Source: Coptis chinensis (lineage: Eukaryota > Streptophyta > Magnoliopsida > Ranunculales > Ranunculaceae). From it: DNA of 64,000 nucleotides. The stretch is from NCBI GenBank assembly GCA_015680905.1, contig CM027378.1:77653501-77717500 (forward strand). Direction: 5' to 3'. A program made the translations under genes and the position numbers. Every line of letters begins with the position of its first letter. The first letter of the stretch is position 1. Shown one piece after another: positions 36,901 to 47,500 of this stretch. Below the pieces are notes generated by a model. The model saw only the letters and a list, made by a program, of their open reading frames with translations. It searched no databases and was not told the DNA's origin.

Positions 36901-37605
36901 GCCATACCATGCCTTCAATATAACCAAGAGAAGAGAAAAAGATCCGTATCATCACTGTACATTATTGCGGCATAGAGTTTTCCCAATGCTTTGTATTAAG
37001 ACAAAGAAATGTAAATCGATCAGGTAATGGTTATTACGTACCTGACCAATTAGTATGATCCCAAATTAGATTCAATGCAAAGACTTTAGATTCTTTAATT
37101 TTTATATTTACTTTATCGCAGCTAACGAAAAACTTACATGCTTATGTTGATCTTAATTTAATTCCAACATTAAAGGAAAATCTATATGTACAGAATTTGT
37201 GGGGGGTAATTATAAGATTATGTTTCCTATTTTTTAGGAAATAATTTATATAAATTCCAAATTGAAAGAGAATTCCTATTTTTAAAGTTATTTTCTATTT
37301 TTGAGGAATTAGGAATTGGAATGCTTTAAGCAATTCGCAATTTTATAAGATTATGCTTCTTATTTTTTAGGAAATAATCCAAATTGAAAGAGGATTCCTA
37401 TATTTGAGGAATTAGGAATTGGAATGCTTTAAGCAATTCACAATTGATGGACTCTTATGAGAGAGTGCCAAATAGATATCTACGTCACCACAACTCCATT
37501 AGGAGAGCCCACCTAGGAGAGAGAAAAATCTATCTCTCATATTAGAGTGTCACCTAGGAGAGAGAAAAAAAATCTCTCTTAAAGGTCTCTATTTTAGTAT
37601 ATAGA
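33918..37605 (-). mobile_element. Non-autonomous Helitron, ~3.7 kb
   Basis: On the minus strand the 3' end reads CGGGCGTATGCCCGGGTCC, a 5-bp-stem hairpin, followed eight bases later by CTAG and then T. The 5' end is TC after an A (TCTATATACTAAAATAGAG at 37605). A hairpin a few bases before CTRR, a TC start and insertion between A and T are the Helitron hallmarks, and there is no target duplication. No Rep/helicase is encoded. Internally there is a direct repeat of ~100-130 bp (37213-37345 and 37348-37440) and a GAGAGAGAAAAA-rich zone near the 5' end. Confidence 0.68.
36025..36275 (+). pseudogene. Possible captured exon inside the Helitron, gene not recognised
   Basis: An ORF at 35872-36369 (plus) contains a block of ordinary-looking protein code, HDVDADVLKAVILVDGAV to SVPFNR. 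It is preceded by a textbook acceptor (TTGTTTTTCCAG, ending at 36024) and followed by a donor-like AG/gttaat at about 36275. The flanking parts of the ORF are AT-rich, hydrophobic and look non-coding. An isolated exon with intact splice sites inside a Helitron is what gene capture leaves. I do not recognise the parent protein. Chance coding-like sequence is the alternative. Confidence 0.4.
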
Positions 37606-38074
37606 TAGTAGATATTCTGATATAATTATGTACAACTGTACCATTTAAAAATAAAACCATTTAAAATACAATAAATAATGCCACAATCTCTACCAACATT
37701 TGTATTTGACTTTTGGTGAACATTGGATAACTTAAGACTATGTTGATGATGAAATAGATATTATACTACTTACAATTATCAGTGTTATCATACCCAGCCC
37801 GTCCCGGTGGGTTGACTTGTTAAACCAATGATCCGGTTTTCAAACTGGGTTGGGTCATTAAGTGGATCGTTTTAGCAATTAATCCAGTTCTCCCCAGTAA
37901 AACCGGCCGGCTTTCTATTAAATCGAAGCAGTTTGAAACGAACCGGTTCATGAGGAATTTTAAACTTCGAAAAATAAATTTGGCATCCGAGAGGGGTCGA
38001 ACCATGGGTGATAATTTTTAATATATTTACAAATCTTCTAAAGACAAAAGTTATTTGTAAATTTTTAGAAGGGG

Positions 38075-38828
38075 CGCGGTATTGACACCCCACTTTATAG
38101 AATTGGCACCCCTTTGACAAAAAGTATAATAATAATGGTTATTCTTTATATGTTCTTTTACACCCCCATATGTTCGATAGTTTTACGGCATCGAATTGCC
38201 GCGAAATCCCATATCCCACGGTAGACAGTTGCTGCGAGATCGCACAATTCACGGCATCGGGTTGCCGCGAGATGCCGAGATCCCATATCCCACGGCAGGG
38301 AGTTGTCGCGGAGGATTTTTTTGTGTTTTTTGTTTTTTTTTTTCACTTCAAATTTTGCGTATTGAACACACACGACATATGGATACCTCATTTTTCTTCT
38401 TTATACACTCCAAGAACAACACCAAAACCATGGGGAAAAAAATTACAATCGAGACATAATTTTGCTATCTCGCGGCAAATATTTTCATATGCTATAAGAA
38501 AAATTTGTGATCAAATTAATGAAGAAGAGTTTTGATAATTAATTCAAGCAAAGACTCTAGTTTAGTGAACCCAACCATCTTGCGGCAACTATTTTCATAT
38601 GCTATAAGAAAAATTTGTGATCAAATTAATGAAGAAGAGTTTTGATAATTAACACAAACAAAGACTCCATTTTAATGAATACAACCATCTCGCAGCAACT
38701 AACTTCTTTTACGGTGACTATTAAAAAAAATTTAAAACAAAAAATGATCCACGACAACAACCTTCCGTGGGACATAGGATCTCGCGGTAACTTCTTGCCG
38801 TGAGTGTTTGGGGTACCAATACCGCGGC
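38075..38828. mobile_element. Inverted-repeat element nested in the hAT element
   Basis: The left end GGGGCGCGGTATTGACACCCC pairs with the inverted right end GGGCCGCGGTATTGGTACCCC. Further in, CACGGCA...GCCGCGAGAT...CCCACGG (38240-38305) pairs with an inverted counterpart at 38750-38805. A 110-bp direct repeat lies in the middle (38470 and 38580, with a third partial copy at 38690). Target duplication and superfamily are unclear. Confidence 0.55.
38467..38700. repeat. 110-bp direct repeat, two copies plus a stub
   Basis: Starts at 38467 and 38577, each reading ATCT(C/T)GCGGCAA then ATTTTCATATGCTATAAG and AAGAAGAGTTTTGATAATT, with the start of a third copy at 38687. The two full copies are nearly identical over the first ~75 bases. 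Confidence 0.8.
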
Positions 38829-39065
38829 CCAACTTTTAAATGTTTATGTACGTATTGCGCTTCAAACCGGAGACATCCAAAATCACTTATAGACAACATT
38901 CTACTAGGCTCCAATGTCAACTTTTGTTATAGAAAGTAATCAAATGCATTTTATATATATTTATGACGGACCAAGCAATAACCCACTGGTCTAACCACTA
39001 ACCGAGTGACCTAGTCTCTTTACCGGGTTGACCTCCGGGCTGGGTCTGATAACATTGACAATTAT

Positions 39066-39930
39066 CATAGGACTATAGGAAGTAATTTGAATCTTTATGC
39101 ATATATGGGATGAAATGGATAACTTTTTCATTGCATTCAACTTGAGCGCAAGTAGACAAGATGTCAGGGGGGTGGTTTGAAAGCAACAATGTAACGGTAA
39201 CATCACAAAGATTTAAGATAAAGATCTAATGTCCAATTGTTTGTCGAAAAGACATACAATTTATGAGTATTGATTATCCTTTGAAATGTCACACATCAAT
39301 AAGACCATAATATTGGTGACTTGAATATCCTCCGCGCGCAGCATAATCTGGTATGTGGGCAAGTGGCCATAGTTATATGAGCAAGACAAATTTTCAAATA
39401 GGTAAGAAACTGGAAGATCGAAAACTTACATGCCTCTCGGAGGTCTAATGGAATTATGGAAGGTCACAAATCTAACCATTTTCTCAACCAATGGAACCTT
39501 AGCTAATTAATAGTCGTTCTCCTCCCAATAAAGATACTTTTGCTCCAACTGTTTTCATGTGCATATCACGTCACAGTAAACTGAACACAAGATGTCAAAA
39601 CTACTCACACACTAATGATAAGTTACAACATGTGAGATTGTGAACGTACAACAACCAGAAGTTCAAACTCCCATGTGATACCTCAAAACTTGCAGAATCC
39701 AAAATAACTATTATAAAGAATGGGGCGTAAAGCCTTAAAAACTACTTAATCTGATTATTGTCTTTCGGTACACTTTCCTCTACTTCTCCCCCATATGTCT
39801 CACTTCTGATCTCATCCTCTTTCCATTTCCTAATTCCTATCTACCTCACTTTCATTTCTGTCAACTTTAGTACTTGTTTTTTTAAGAGAAACATTGTGGA
39901 TGATAAAAGATGAAGTAAATTAAGTGATCG
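39066..39930 (+). other. MAKR upstream region
   Basis: No ORF of note. The last 200 bases are pyrimidine-rich (39770-39850), as in many plant 5' leaders. TATTATAAAG at about 39708 is a possible TATA box some 220 bases before the start codon. The assignment is inference. Confidence 0.35.
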
Positions 39931-40941
39931 ATGGGGAGAAGAACTAATAGAGATCCAAAATCTCAAACTCTTCCACCATCACCATCCCATTCATTTTCTT
40001 CATCCTCTTCATCCGATTTCGAATTTATAATATCATCACTATCTTCTAGAAAGGCATCTTCAAATCTTTGCCCCGCCGATGATCTCTTCTATAAAGGCCA
40101 ACTCCTCCCACTCCACCTATCCCCTCGCCTTTCCATGGTTCGAACTCTTTTCCTTGCTTCGTCTAGTACTTCCTCTTCTTCCGACACCACAACTACTGCC
40201 TCTCGTGACTCCACCGGCAGTTCTACCTCTACTGATTCCACTTCTTCATTTTCTAGTGATCTAGTACTAAATGAGTGTGACTCATCTAGGCCTAGTTCAG
40301 TCACAGAGGAAGATGACTTCAAAAAACTCAGAGACCAAAATAATTGTCTTCTTCCCCAGCATATAAAGAAGCCTACTAAGTACTTCTCACTTGCTAGAAT
40401 CTCTTCTGTGTTTAAGAAAGATAACAAGAATAGAGAGCAAGAAAATGGGGTTTCAGGATCTTCGGTGAAGCGGGCAAAAGAGGTGATAAGGAAGTATGTG
40501 AAGAAAGTGAAGCCTTTATATGAAAAACTATCACAAAAGCAACAGCAACAGCAACACGCTTCAATGGTTGGTTCTTTGTCTATGAAAACTGAGAAGTCTG
40601 TTAAAGATAAGAGAGATCTCAATTCTGCTTCAAACACAAAGAAAGACAACAACAATGGGATCTTCTCTAATTCATTTTCAGGAAATATAAGGTACCCGAG
40701 GAGGAAAAGCTCGGTTTTAAGCTGCCCTTCGTCGATGAGGTCGTCGCCAAACCATTCTGGAGTTCTTTGTAAAACCACTGCTGTTGCAGGTGGAAATGGG
40801 ACTAGCAGTCCTGTCGTTAGAAGTTTTAGTAGTTCTGGTTCATCATCAATGGAAGAGTTGCAGAATGCAATTCAAGGAGCAATTGCTCATTGCAAGAATT
40901 CCATGGTTCAGAACAAAAACTTGGTAAGTAATGAAATTTGA
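39931..40941 (+). CDS. Membrane-associated kinase regulator (MAKR/BKI1 family)
   Basis: These proteins sit at the inner face of the plasma membrane through basic stretches and bind receptor kinases; BKI1 restrains the brassinosteroid receptor BRI1. The single exon encodes 336 residues. A Ser-rich N-terminus leads to DFEFIISS (about residue 29), then CPADDLFYKGQLLPLHLSPR (about 47-66), a conserved family block. A basic segment follows (KRAKEVIRKYVKKVKPLYEK, about 179-200), then a short poly-Gln and a basic RYPRRKSS. PSSMRSSPNHSGVL comes next, and the C-terminal SSMEELQNAIQGAIAHCKNS (about 302-323) is the receptor-interacting motif of BKI1. The ATG follows an in-frame stop and opens the conserved region. 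A donor-like gtaagt near the end is probably fortuitous because the TGA follows at once. Which MAKR it is, I cannot say. Confidence 0.9.
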   Translation: MGRRTNRDPKSQTLPPSPSHSFSSSSSSDFEFIISSLSSRKASSNLCPADDLFYKGQLLPLHLSPRLSMVRTLFLASSSTSSSSDTTTTASRDSTGSSTSTDSTSSFSSDLVLNECDSSRPSSVTEEDDFKKLRDQNNCLLPQHIKKPTKYFSLARISSVFKKDNKNREQENGVSGSSVKRAKEVIRKYVKKVKPLYEKLSQKQQQQQHASMVGSLSMKTEKSVKDKRDLNSASNTKKDNNNGIFSNSFSGNIRYPRRKSSVLSCPSSMRSSPNHSGVLCKTTAVAGGNGTSSPVVRSFSSSGSSSMEELQNAIQGAIAHCKNSMVQNKNLVSNEI

Positions 40942-42569
40942 AATTTCATTGTTGGATTTGCTTCTGTCTTTTTCAACTTTCAAATCTCTAGTGTTATTTT
41001 AGACCAATGTGAAGGTGCATGTAATTGTTCATGTTTAGTTATTTTAATTTTTAAGAGAACCTAACTTGTTTTTCACTTAATTTGTTAGTGTTCAAGTGCT
41101 TGGATAGATTGTTGAATCTTTTTGCTTATAAGATGTTGGCCCTTTTCCTGATCACTTCTTCTTGGGTCATATTTTATGTGAAACTGATAAAATTAAGCAG
41201 ATTCTTATTGGTTTAAGATCCAAGTCAACTGGGGGAGCTATCCATGTGCTACGATTCAATGACATTAAAAGGCCTTCACTATCATTAGATCAGATCCAAC
41301 TGTATGAAATTCAATACAAAGTGTACTCAGAATTCTGAATCTCTGTCAAAATTGAGATTGTGCACACCCTGGTCCCTGTACTAGTCAATTTCTGTACAGC
41401 CCCGCTCTTCGTTAAACCGTTCAGAACTCGGCTTATGAGATCAAAAGCATATAAACCTAATATATGCAGGTTGAAATCAATCAGTGATTTTGGGCATTTA
41501 TTAACAAGCCTATGATGTGGTGGCAAATTCCCATTAATTAGAGCATGTGATATGTTTTCCTTTGTTTTTTCAATAGCTTAGAATTTCGACGTCCTATGTT
41601 TCTATGGAGTAGAAATCCAAACCCTGGTTTTGGTCTTCAAATTTCTACTTCGATTGGCGGAAGGTTAACTTGACAGCATACCAAAATTTCAGTAATCAAT
41701 ATTTTGGGAAAAAATCAGTACTATAAAGTATAAACTACGGTATGGCACAATGGCACCAGCAATCTAGCAGGTCCATGTGTTTGCCTCTCTACTTTGTTCA
41801 AAGACCTTTACACACTCATGCAGGAGATGGACATCTTTTCTGAGACGTGCCTTGACGGTACGATAGCAGTAGATGATTAATAATACATCTGGCCAATTCC
41901 AATTCTTAGGCCGACTGAAGTCTTATCGCCAAAAAGGTCATGCACACCATCTTTCTTGTTATTGTTCTTCGCCTTATCCTCCTTCACCAATCATGCTTTA
42001 TTTTCTCGGACTACCCTCAAATTGTTCATGGTAAATTGGGCCTGAACATCCCTCACATCAACCAAAACCACACTAAAGAAGATCCTGTGAAATCTCTATA
42101 AACAGTTTTATCAACATTTACATCTTCTTTTACGAGGACTTTAGAAGTCAGCCACCTACAAGTCCTTGAATCACCTCGTGTTTCAGTTACAATTTTAATG
42201 GTATATATGCATGATAAACGAGCACTGAAGCACAGCCATATTTTTAGTTAAAAGCACTGGACAACACTGAAGAAGTAGAAAAGGCAGTTGGGAGTAACAA
42301 TAAGGCTGTGCTTGTGCATTGCCAATACTCGTTTAAGAGTTTATGGGAACAAAGTATAGATGGTCTTCATATTTAGTTTGGGATGGAAGAATGTCTATAT
42401 TGAAGAAACAATAGTGAAGCATCCAAAACCAGCTTCTGCAAACAGCTTATCAGGGCTGCATAAGTGCACAGCCTCCTACTAAGATAGATTTGTTATAGAT
42501 GAACTCATCGACAAAAGGCACCTCAAGAGTTAATTAAGCAATGCCAATGATGATGACATACTGAAACGT
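40942..42569. other. No gene seen
   Basis: MAKR 3' flank and intergenic DNA. Short ORFs (for example 41311-41526 minus) resemble nothing I know. No element ends were recognised. Confidence 0.45.
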
Positions 42570-42577
42570 CTGAAAGC

Positions 42578-43611
42578 CATAGTACAAAATATCGCGATAT
42601 TTCGCGATATCTATTGAGATTTCGAAAAAAGATATGATAATATCCAGGATATGTAAATGATATATTCAAATGACTCAAGTGTAAATATCGACGATATATC
42701 CTAAAAAATCGCGATATATTCACGATATGCCGATATTTTACACATATCACGAAATTTACAAATTTTTTATTCTAACAAAATTGACAATTACTCTTCAATT
42801 TCTCTTCTTCCTTACCATTTTACACTTCAAAAACTTAAAGACCTCAAGACATACTCATTTAGCTATCTTCCACTAGACTCATAGAGTCAAAATTTCGTCA
42901 TCTTCTACTAATCTTATTGATCTAAGAAGGAGAAACAAATTAGAGTTTGTGATTGGTTGAATTAAGAAGAGAAAAGAGTTTGAGTTTTTGTTAAGTTGAA
43001 TAAAGAGGAGATTTAAGGCCTCTTGATGAAAAGATAATGTATAATTGAACCCCATCTTCTCTTTCTACATTTTTTCTTTTTTCTTTTATTATTATTTTTT
43101 GAATAAAGTGAAAAGTTCATTTTTTTTCTTATTTTTTGGATCTGATCTAAAACTCCAAAGTTTTGATAGACTTGAATTAATTCAATTCTATTTTATTTTT
43201 ATTTTATTTCGAAAATCCGGATCAATCAATTGATAGATACTAAATATTCAAAAACTTTCTATTATTTTTTATAGAAAAACTAATTAACAATCACATTAAT
43301 AATTTCCTATCCTTATTTTGAATCTTTTTGTGTTTGAATCACTTTCTTACAAAGTTACAATGGAACCTTTTGATTCCAAATACATCCGGAACTAAGAATC
43401 TTTGGATTCAATTGTGCTGTTTATTTTTCCCCTTTACATGTCGATATTTTGATGTATTATCGTCGATATTTTTTGTATCGTCGATATTTTATATTATGCA
43501 GTGATATATCGTTGATTTTTACAAAATTATTTATGTAAGATATCGACACTGGGAGCGATATATTGACGATATATATCGATATTTACCCATATCGTGATAC
43601 TTTGTTCTATG
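42578..43611. mobile_element. hAT-like MITE, ATATCGCGATAT family, long copy (1034 bp)
   Basis: The left end is CATAGTACAAAATATCGCG and the inverted right end CATAGAACAAAGTATCACG. Flanking 8-mers CTGAAAGC (42570-42577) and TTGAAAGC (43612-43619) match at 7 of 8. Near both ends are many short palindromes of the CGATATATCG type. The middle is AT-rich and non-coding. Confidence 0.75.
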
Positions 43612-43646
43612 TTGAAAGCTATGAATAAACACCAATAAAAAAACAA

Positions 43647-44008
43647 GGGTTAACAATTATCAGGAATTCTCTTAAACGGATTATCCGTTTACAGACATGT
43701 TATATAGTGTCTTGAACAACTTATTTAGTGTCTTGCCCACGACCATGTTAATAAGCGTAAAAGAAAGTTGTTTAAGACACCATGTATGTTAACGGATAAT
43801 TTGTTTAAGAGAAGGCTTGGCTTGTAGCAAGTATTACCCCCACTAGATTAGCTAATTAGGATTTCCTCCCCCCTACATACCAAAAAAAAATCAAATGGGG
43901 GGGTTGACCGTATTTTTTTTTGTGTATTTGGAGTAAAGACCCTAATTTCCCATCTAGTGATCTAGTGAGAGGGAAATCCTAATTGGCTCATCTAATACTT
44001 GTTAACCC
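43647..44008. mobile_element. Inverted-repeat element with another MITE nested inside
   Basis: GGGTTAACAA at 43647 is inverted at 43999-44008. An inner block CAAGTATTA...TAATTAGGATTTCC (about 43829-43866) is matched in inverse by GGAAATCCTAATTGG...TAATACTTG (about 43973-44000). A 147-bp element has inserted near the left end. No target duplication was confirmed. Confidence 0.5.
43667..43813. mobile_element. Short MITE/foldback, 147 bp
   Basis: TTCTCTTAAACGGATTATCC at the left is matched in inverse by GGATAATTTGTTTAAGAGAA at the right. The inverted similarity extends to about 50 bases (AACAACTT...AAGTTGTT). It can fold almost completely on itself. Confidence 0.65.
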
Positions 44009-44019
44009 GAAAAAAATGT

Positions 44020-44584
44020 AGCCTATGAATACGAAATGGAAAATGGTTGAAACATAAAAGTAACCAAGGAAGTTGAAGACGAAGGATCCTTAGGTGGGCA
44101 TTACGAATTTAAAAGTTTTTCTGTCCTTGTTATATTTTATTAGTCGTCATCATATCCATTGGCGAGATAGTACGCTGCATAAATAAGTTGGTCTTATCAT
44201 ACGCAAACACCATTTTTAGAACAGAACCTTTCAGACATCTTTGGTAGCCTTCTGCTGAGCTGAAGTCATCAGAGTAGCCTATAGAGGTCTCTTTCAGACA
44301 AGGTACTCCAAAAATTGCAACACATATGCCAATTACCACGTAACTGTTTCTGGCAAGTCGTTACAAGAATATCACTTCGGAAAAAGAAAAAAAAAAATCA
44401 TTCAGGCCACTGTTGCTTGAACTGTTGAACTTACATTGCTCTCTTGGATTATTTTTCAATTATCCAATAATCTAAGAATTTTAAGATTACAGGAACTTCA
44501 GCCGAGAACAAACAAAAGTTTTCAAGACACTTTTTGACGAAGGCCGGGCAATGACAAAGGTACATGAAATGTTGGTGACCCACC
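44020..44584 (-). other. Downstream side of EBM, including its probable 3'UTR
   Basis: No other gene is visible. The EBM 3'UTR should extend leftwards from 44584; I could not fix a polyadenylation site. Confidence 0.4.
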
Positions 44585-47500
44585 TCAATAGATGGTATGT
44601 CCAGCACGATAATTCCAGCCATGAAGGGTAACTCGTGGAGTGACTCCTGAAGGTGCTTCAAAAGAAATACTGATAGGCAGCGTTTCTCCTGGAACCAGTG
44701 AGAAATAGTTATCAGAGTAATGGACAGGGAGAATCCTTGTGTCTTCTCCTTCTTGTTTATCTTTCTTCGTGGCATGGACAGAAAAATGGAGGAAGAAGGC
44801 AATTCCAAGGTCAGTGCCATTAGTTTCCACAGTCCTCAGACCATTATTCTCCCTTGAGAAACATCTGTACATCCTCCGCAACAGACCAACTTCACAGTGT
44901 TCCTCTGAAATGCCTTGAGAAGGTTCCAATGCATTGATATTGTCATCATTGTTTCCTTGTACACTTCTGATATGATTCTTTAAGTTTAGTTTCGTGGAAT
45001 TTGGGTTCTCATTTTTATTCTGTACTTTCATCTGGATTTCGTACTTGGATCCTTCAATAAATATATTGGAAGTTATCTTGAGGGGTATTTTCTTTGTCCT
45101 ATATGGTTCCAAAAGCTTGTAATCTCCGCCTTTCAGATGCAGCCAGTAAAAATTCCTAGATAAAATGCCAAAGTCAGATGTTCTAAAAAGCTTGAGAAGA
45201 AGAAAGTACAATGGTTTTGGATTTTTAGATTTTGGATATTTCATCTCAATGATGGTTTGTGTTCTTTTGGCTGGTACAGAGAGTTTTTCGGTAACTTTGT
45301 AGTATGGACATTTCCCATCTAGATCCCAAACTGAGACTTCAACCGCTATGCCAGATAGTTGGTCTGAAGTGGTGTTTACTACCTGGTTGGAAGAGACCCA
45401 CGTCATATTCTTTGGAGCCTGGAAGAGTATTTGATGTCAATTGATAAATAAAAGTTAATTATATTTACCTCAATGAAATATGTTGACAGATTGAGTTGGA
45501 CATGAACTGGTTCTGCGGCACAACGGCAGCCATAGAAACCTGCTGTTTGGTCTTGGAGATGATCATAGAACTGACCTCGCAGACCAGTCCAAGGATTCTG
45601 AGTCTTCCATATTAGAACACCTGTATACTTGGTCCACATACGAGAAGTCCAACCTTCCAGCAGAGCTCTATACTGGATATAGTTGACAAGTTGCGCCTAA
45701 GATGATAACCAAAAGGTTAGATGAACAGAGGATGTTAATAGGCTGACTCGAAAAATGTACAATCTTACCTTCTCACAAAAATCATCAAGATCCTTTGCCG
45801 GGCCGTAAAGTTCAATCTGATCAAGGAGCACTTTTTTTTTGTTTGAGTAGCTGATGTATTTATGATATTTCCATATGGGGTTTGGTACTTCTTCTACATA
45901 ACCATCAGAGTGTCTTTTAAGCAGTGGAATTTGCCATCCTTCTGGAGGCATAGTTGCCCTGATGGTAGCTGCAACGGGCATCCCGACAGAGCCAACCTCT
46001 GGGTTGAAACCATAATTATAGAAGTCATCCTTAAAGAAATCTTCAGGATTCTGAATTTCGTAAGGGCCATCCGTGAAATCTCCCAACCCATTTGCAAAAC
46101 CATCCCACATGGATCCTTGCACATAAGCTCTAGTACCATCAAGATATAGACTGGGATCTCTGGAATCTTTTAAGAGACTATCTGTTTCATTTGAGCTTTG
46201 AAAGTATGGATGGAGCTGCAAGTCATTTTGTAAAGCTGTGTTAATGTCCTCTGGAGGAGTTTGTTCATTTCCCCCAACCCAAAGAGCGAGACTAGGATGA
46301 TTACGAAGGAGTTTAATAGTGTCCCTAGCGCATAGCAAGAAAAGGTCATGGTCCAAAGGACCATTTGGGTTTGATACTGGAACACCTCGTCCATCACAGT
46401 CTCCCGTTATCCAAAACTCCTGCCACACCTACAAAAAGGGCAATTATAATAATTTATTAATGAAGCTCGTCATTAAAGAGTGGTAACAATATAGCTGTAA
46501 GAATGAATTACAGGGGATTAATGATTTCGATTATACGCAAGGCAATAAACTTTAGGGATTATTATAAAATGAAGCAAAGTAGCAAACACTGAAGAGGAAG
46601 AATTACGTTGCTGCAAGAATTAGTAGTTATGCTGAAGATACCATTGGATTAAATATTTATATTAGAAATTAAACAAGAGAAACAATATCTATTCCAACAA
46701 AAAAACCAATGATATTAATAATAAAACAAAAAAGAAAAGAAGTGGGTGGAGGGAGGGATGGAAGAAGTATTTACAAGGGATTCTATGTAACCACTTTTTT
46801 CTTTAATTCCAAAAACTATTCCCAGAACCTATGCGTTATAGACTTCCTTTACATAAAAAATGAATCTATGATGTATTAAGAAACTTAAAACAAAAAGACG
46901 TTAAAAACTGCAAGCAATTTGGCTCGGTAAAGTGTATATATGGATGCTCACTCCTTGTGATATTGTATACTAATTTTATTTGGTGCTTATAGAGAATCAA
47001 ATTCAATCTTTACCAACTTTTATTTGTATGTAAATATACTACTGCACCACCTAAGCATCCAATGCTTTAAAAATAATCAAGCTGATATGACATTGGCATG
47101 CGTGGATCCTGGAGAGAGAAAAAGAAAGACCACAAGCTTACCAGCAAACCATAGATGTCACAATAGTGATAAAATTCTGGTCTCTCTGCTAGTCCACCAC
47201 CCCAACAGCGGATCATGTTAAAATTCATATCTGTGTGAAACTTTATATCTGTCTGGTATCGCTTCTTTGAAAGCCGTAATAACCCATCTGAGAGTATCCA
47301 ATTACCACCACGGATAAAAACAGGTTGTCCATTGACCTTGAATAACCTGATAGGACAAAAGTGCAGATAAAGAACATGACAAATATCATGCAACTACTCA
47401 GAAAATGGAAGAAATGTATGTATAAGTTTATGCAGTAATTATACCTTCCACCAGTAGCATGGTCTATAGTGCTTTCAATTTTACGGAATCCAAATCGATG

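Larger units (their letters stand above)
37780..39057. mobile_element. hAT-type non-autonomous element, 1278 bp
   Basis: The inverted ends are CAGTGTTATCATACCCAGCC on the left and, reading inward from the right, CAATGTTATCAGACCCAGCC. A perfect 8-bp duplication ACAATTAT flanks them (37772-37779 and 39058-39065). Internal short ORFs are not transposase. A second inverted-repeat element lies inside it. Confidence 0.88.

Noticed and set aside
37780-39057. GGCACCCC-type and CCGCGAGAT motifs as a CRISPR-like or regulatory array
   Set aside because: They are parts of inverted repeats of nested transposons in a plant genome.
40089-40778. 229-codon minus-strand ORF across the MAKR gene
   Set aside because: Shadow of the conserved plus-strand MAKR frame; its Ser/Glu runs mirror the Ser-rich coding sequence.
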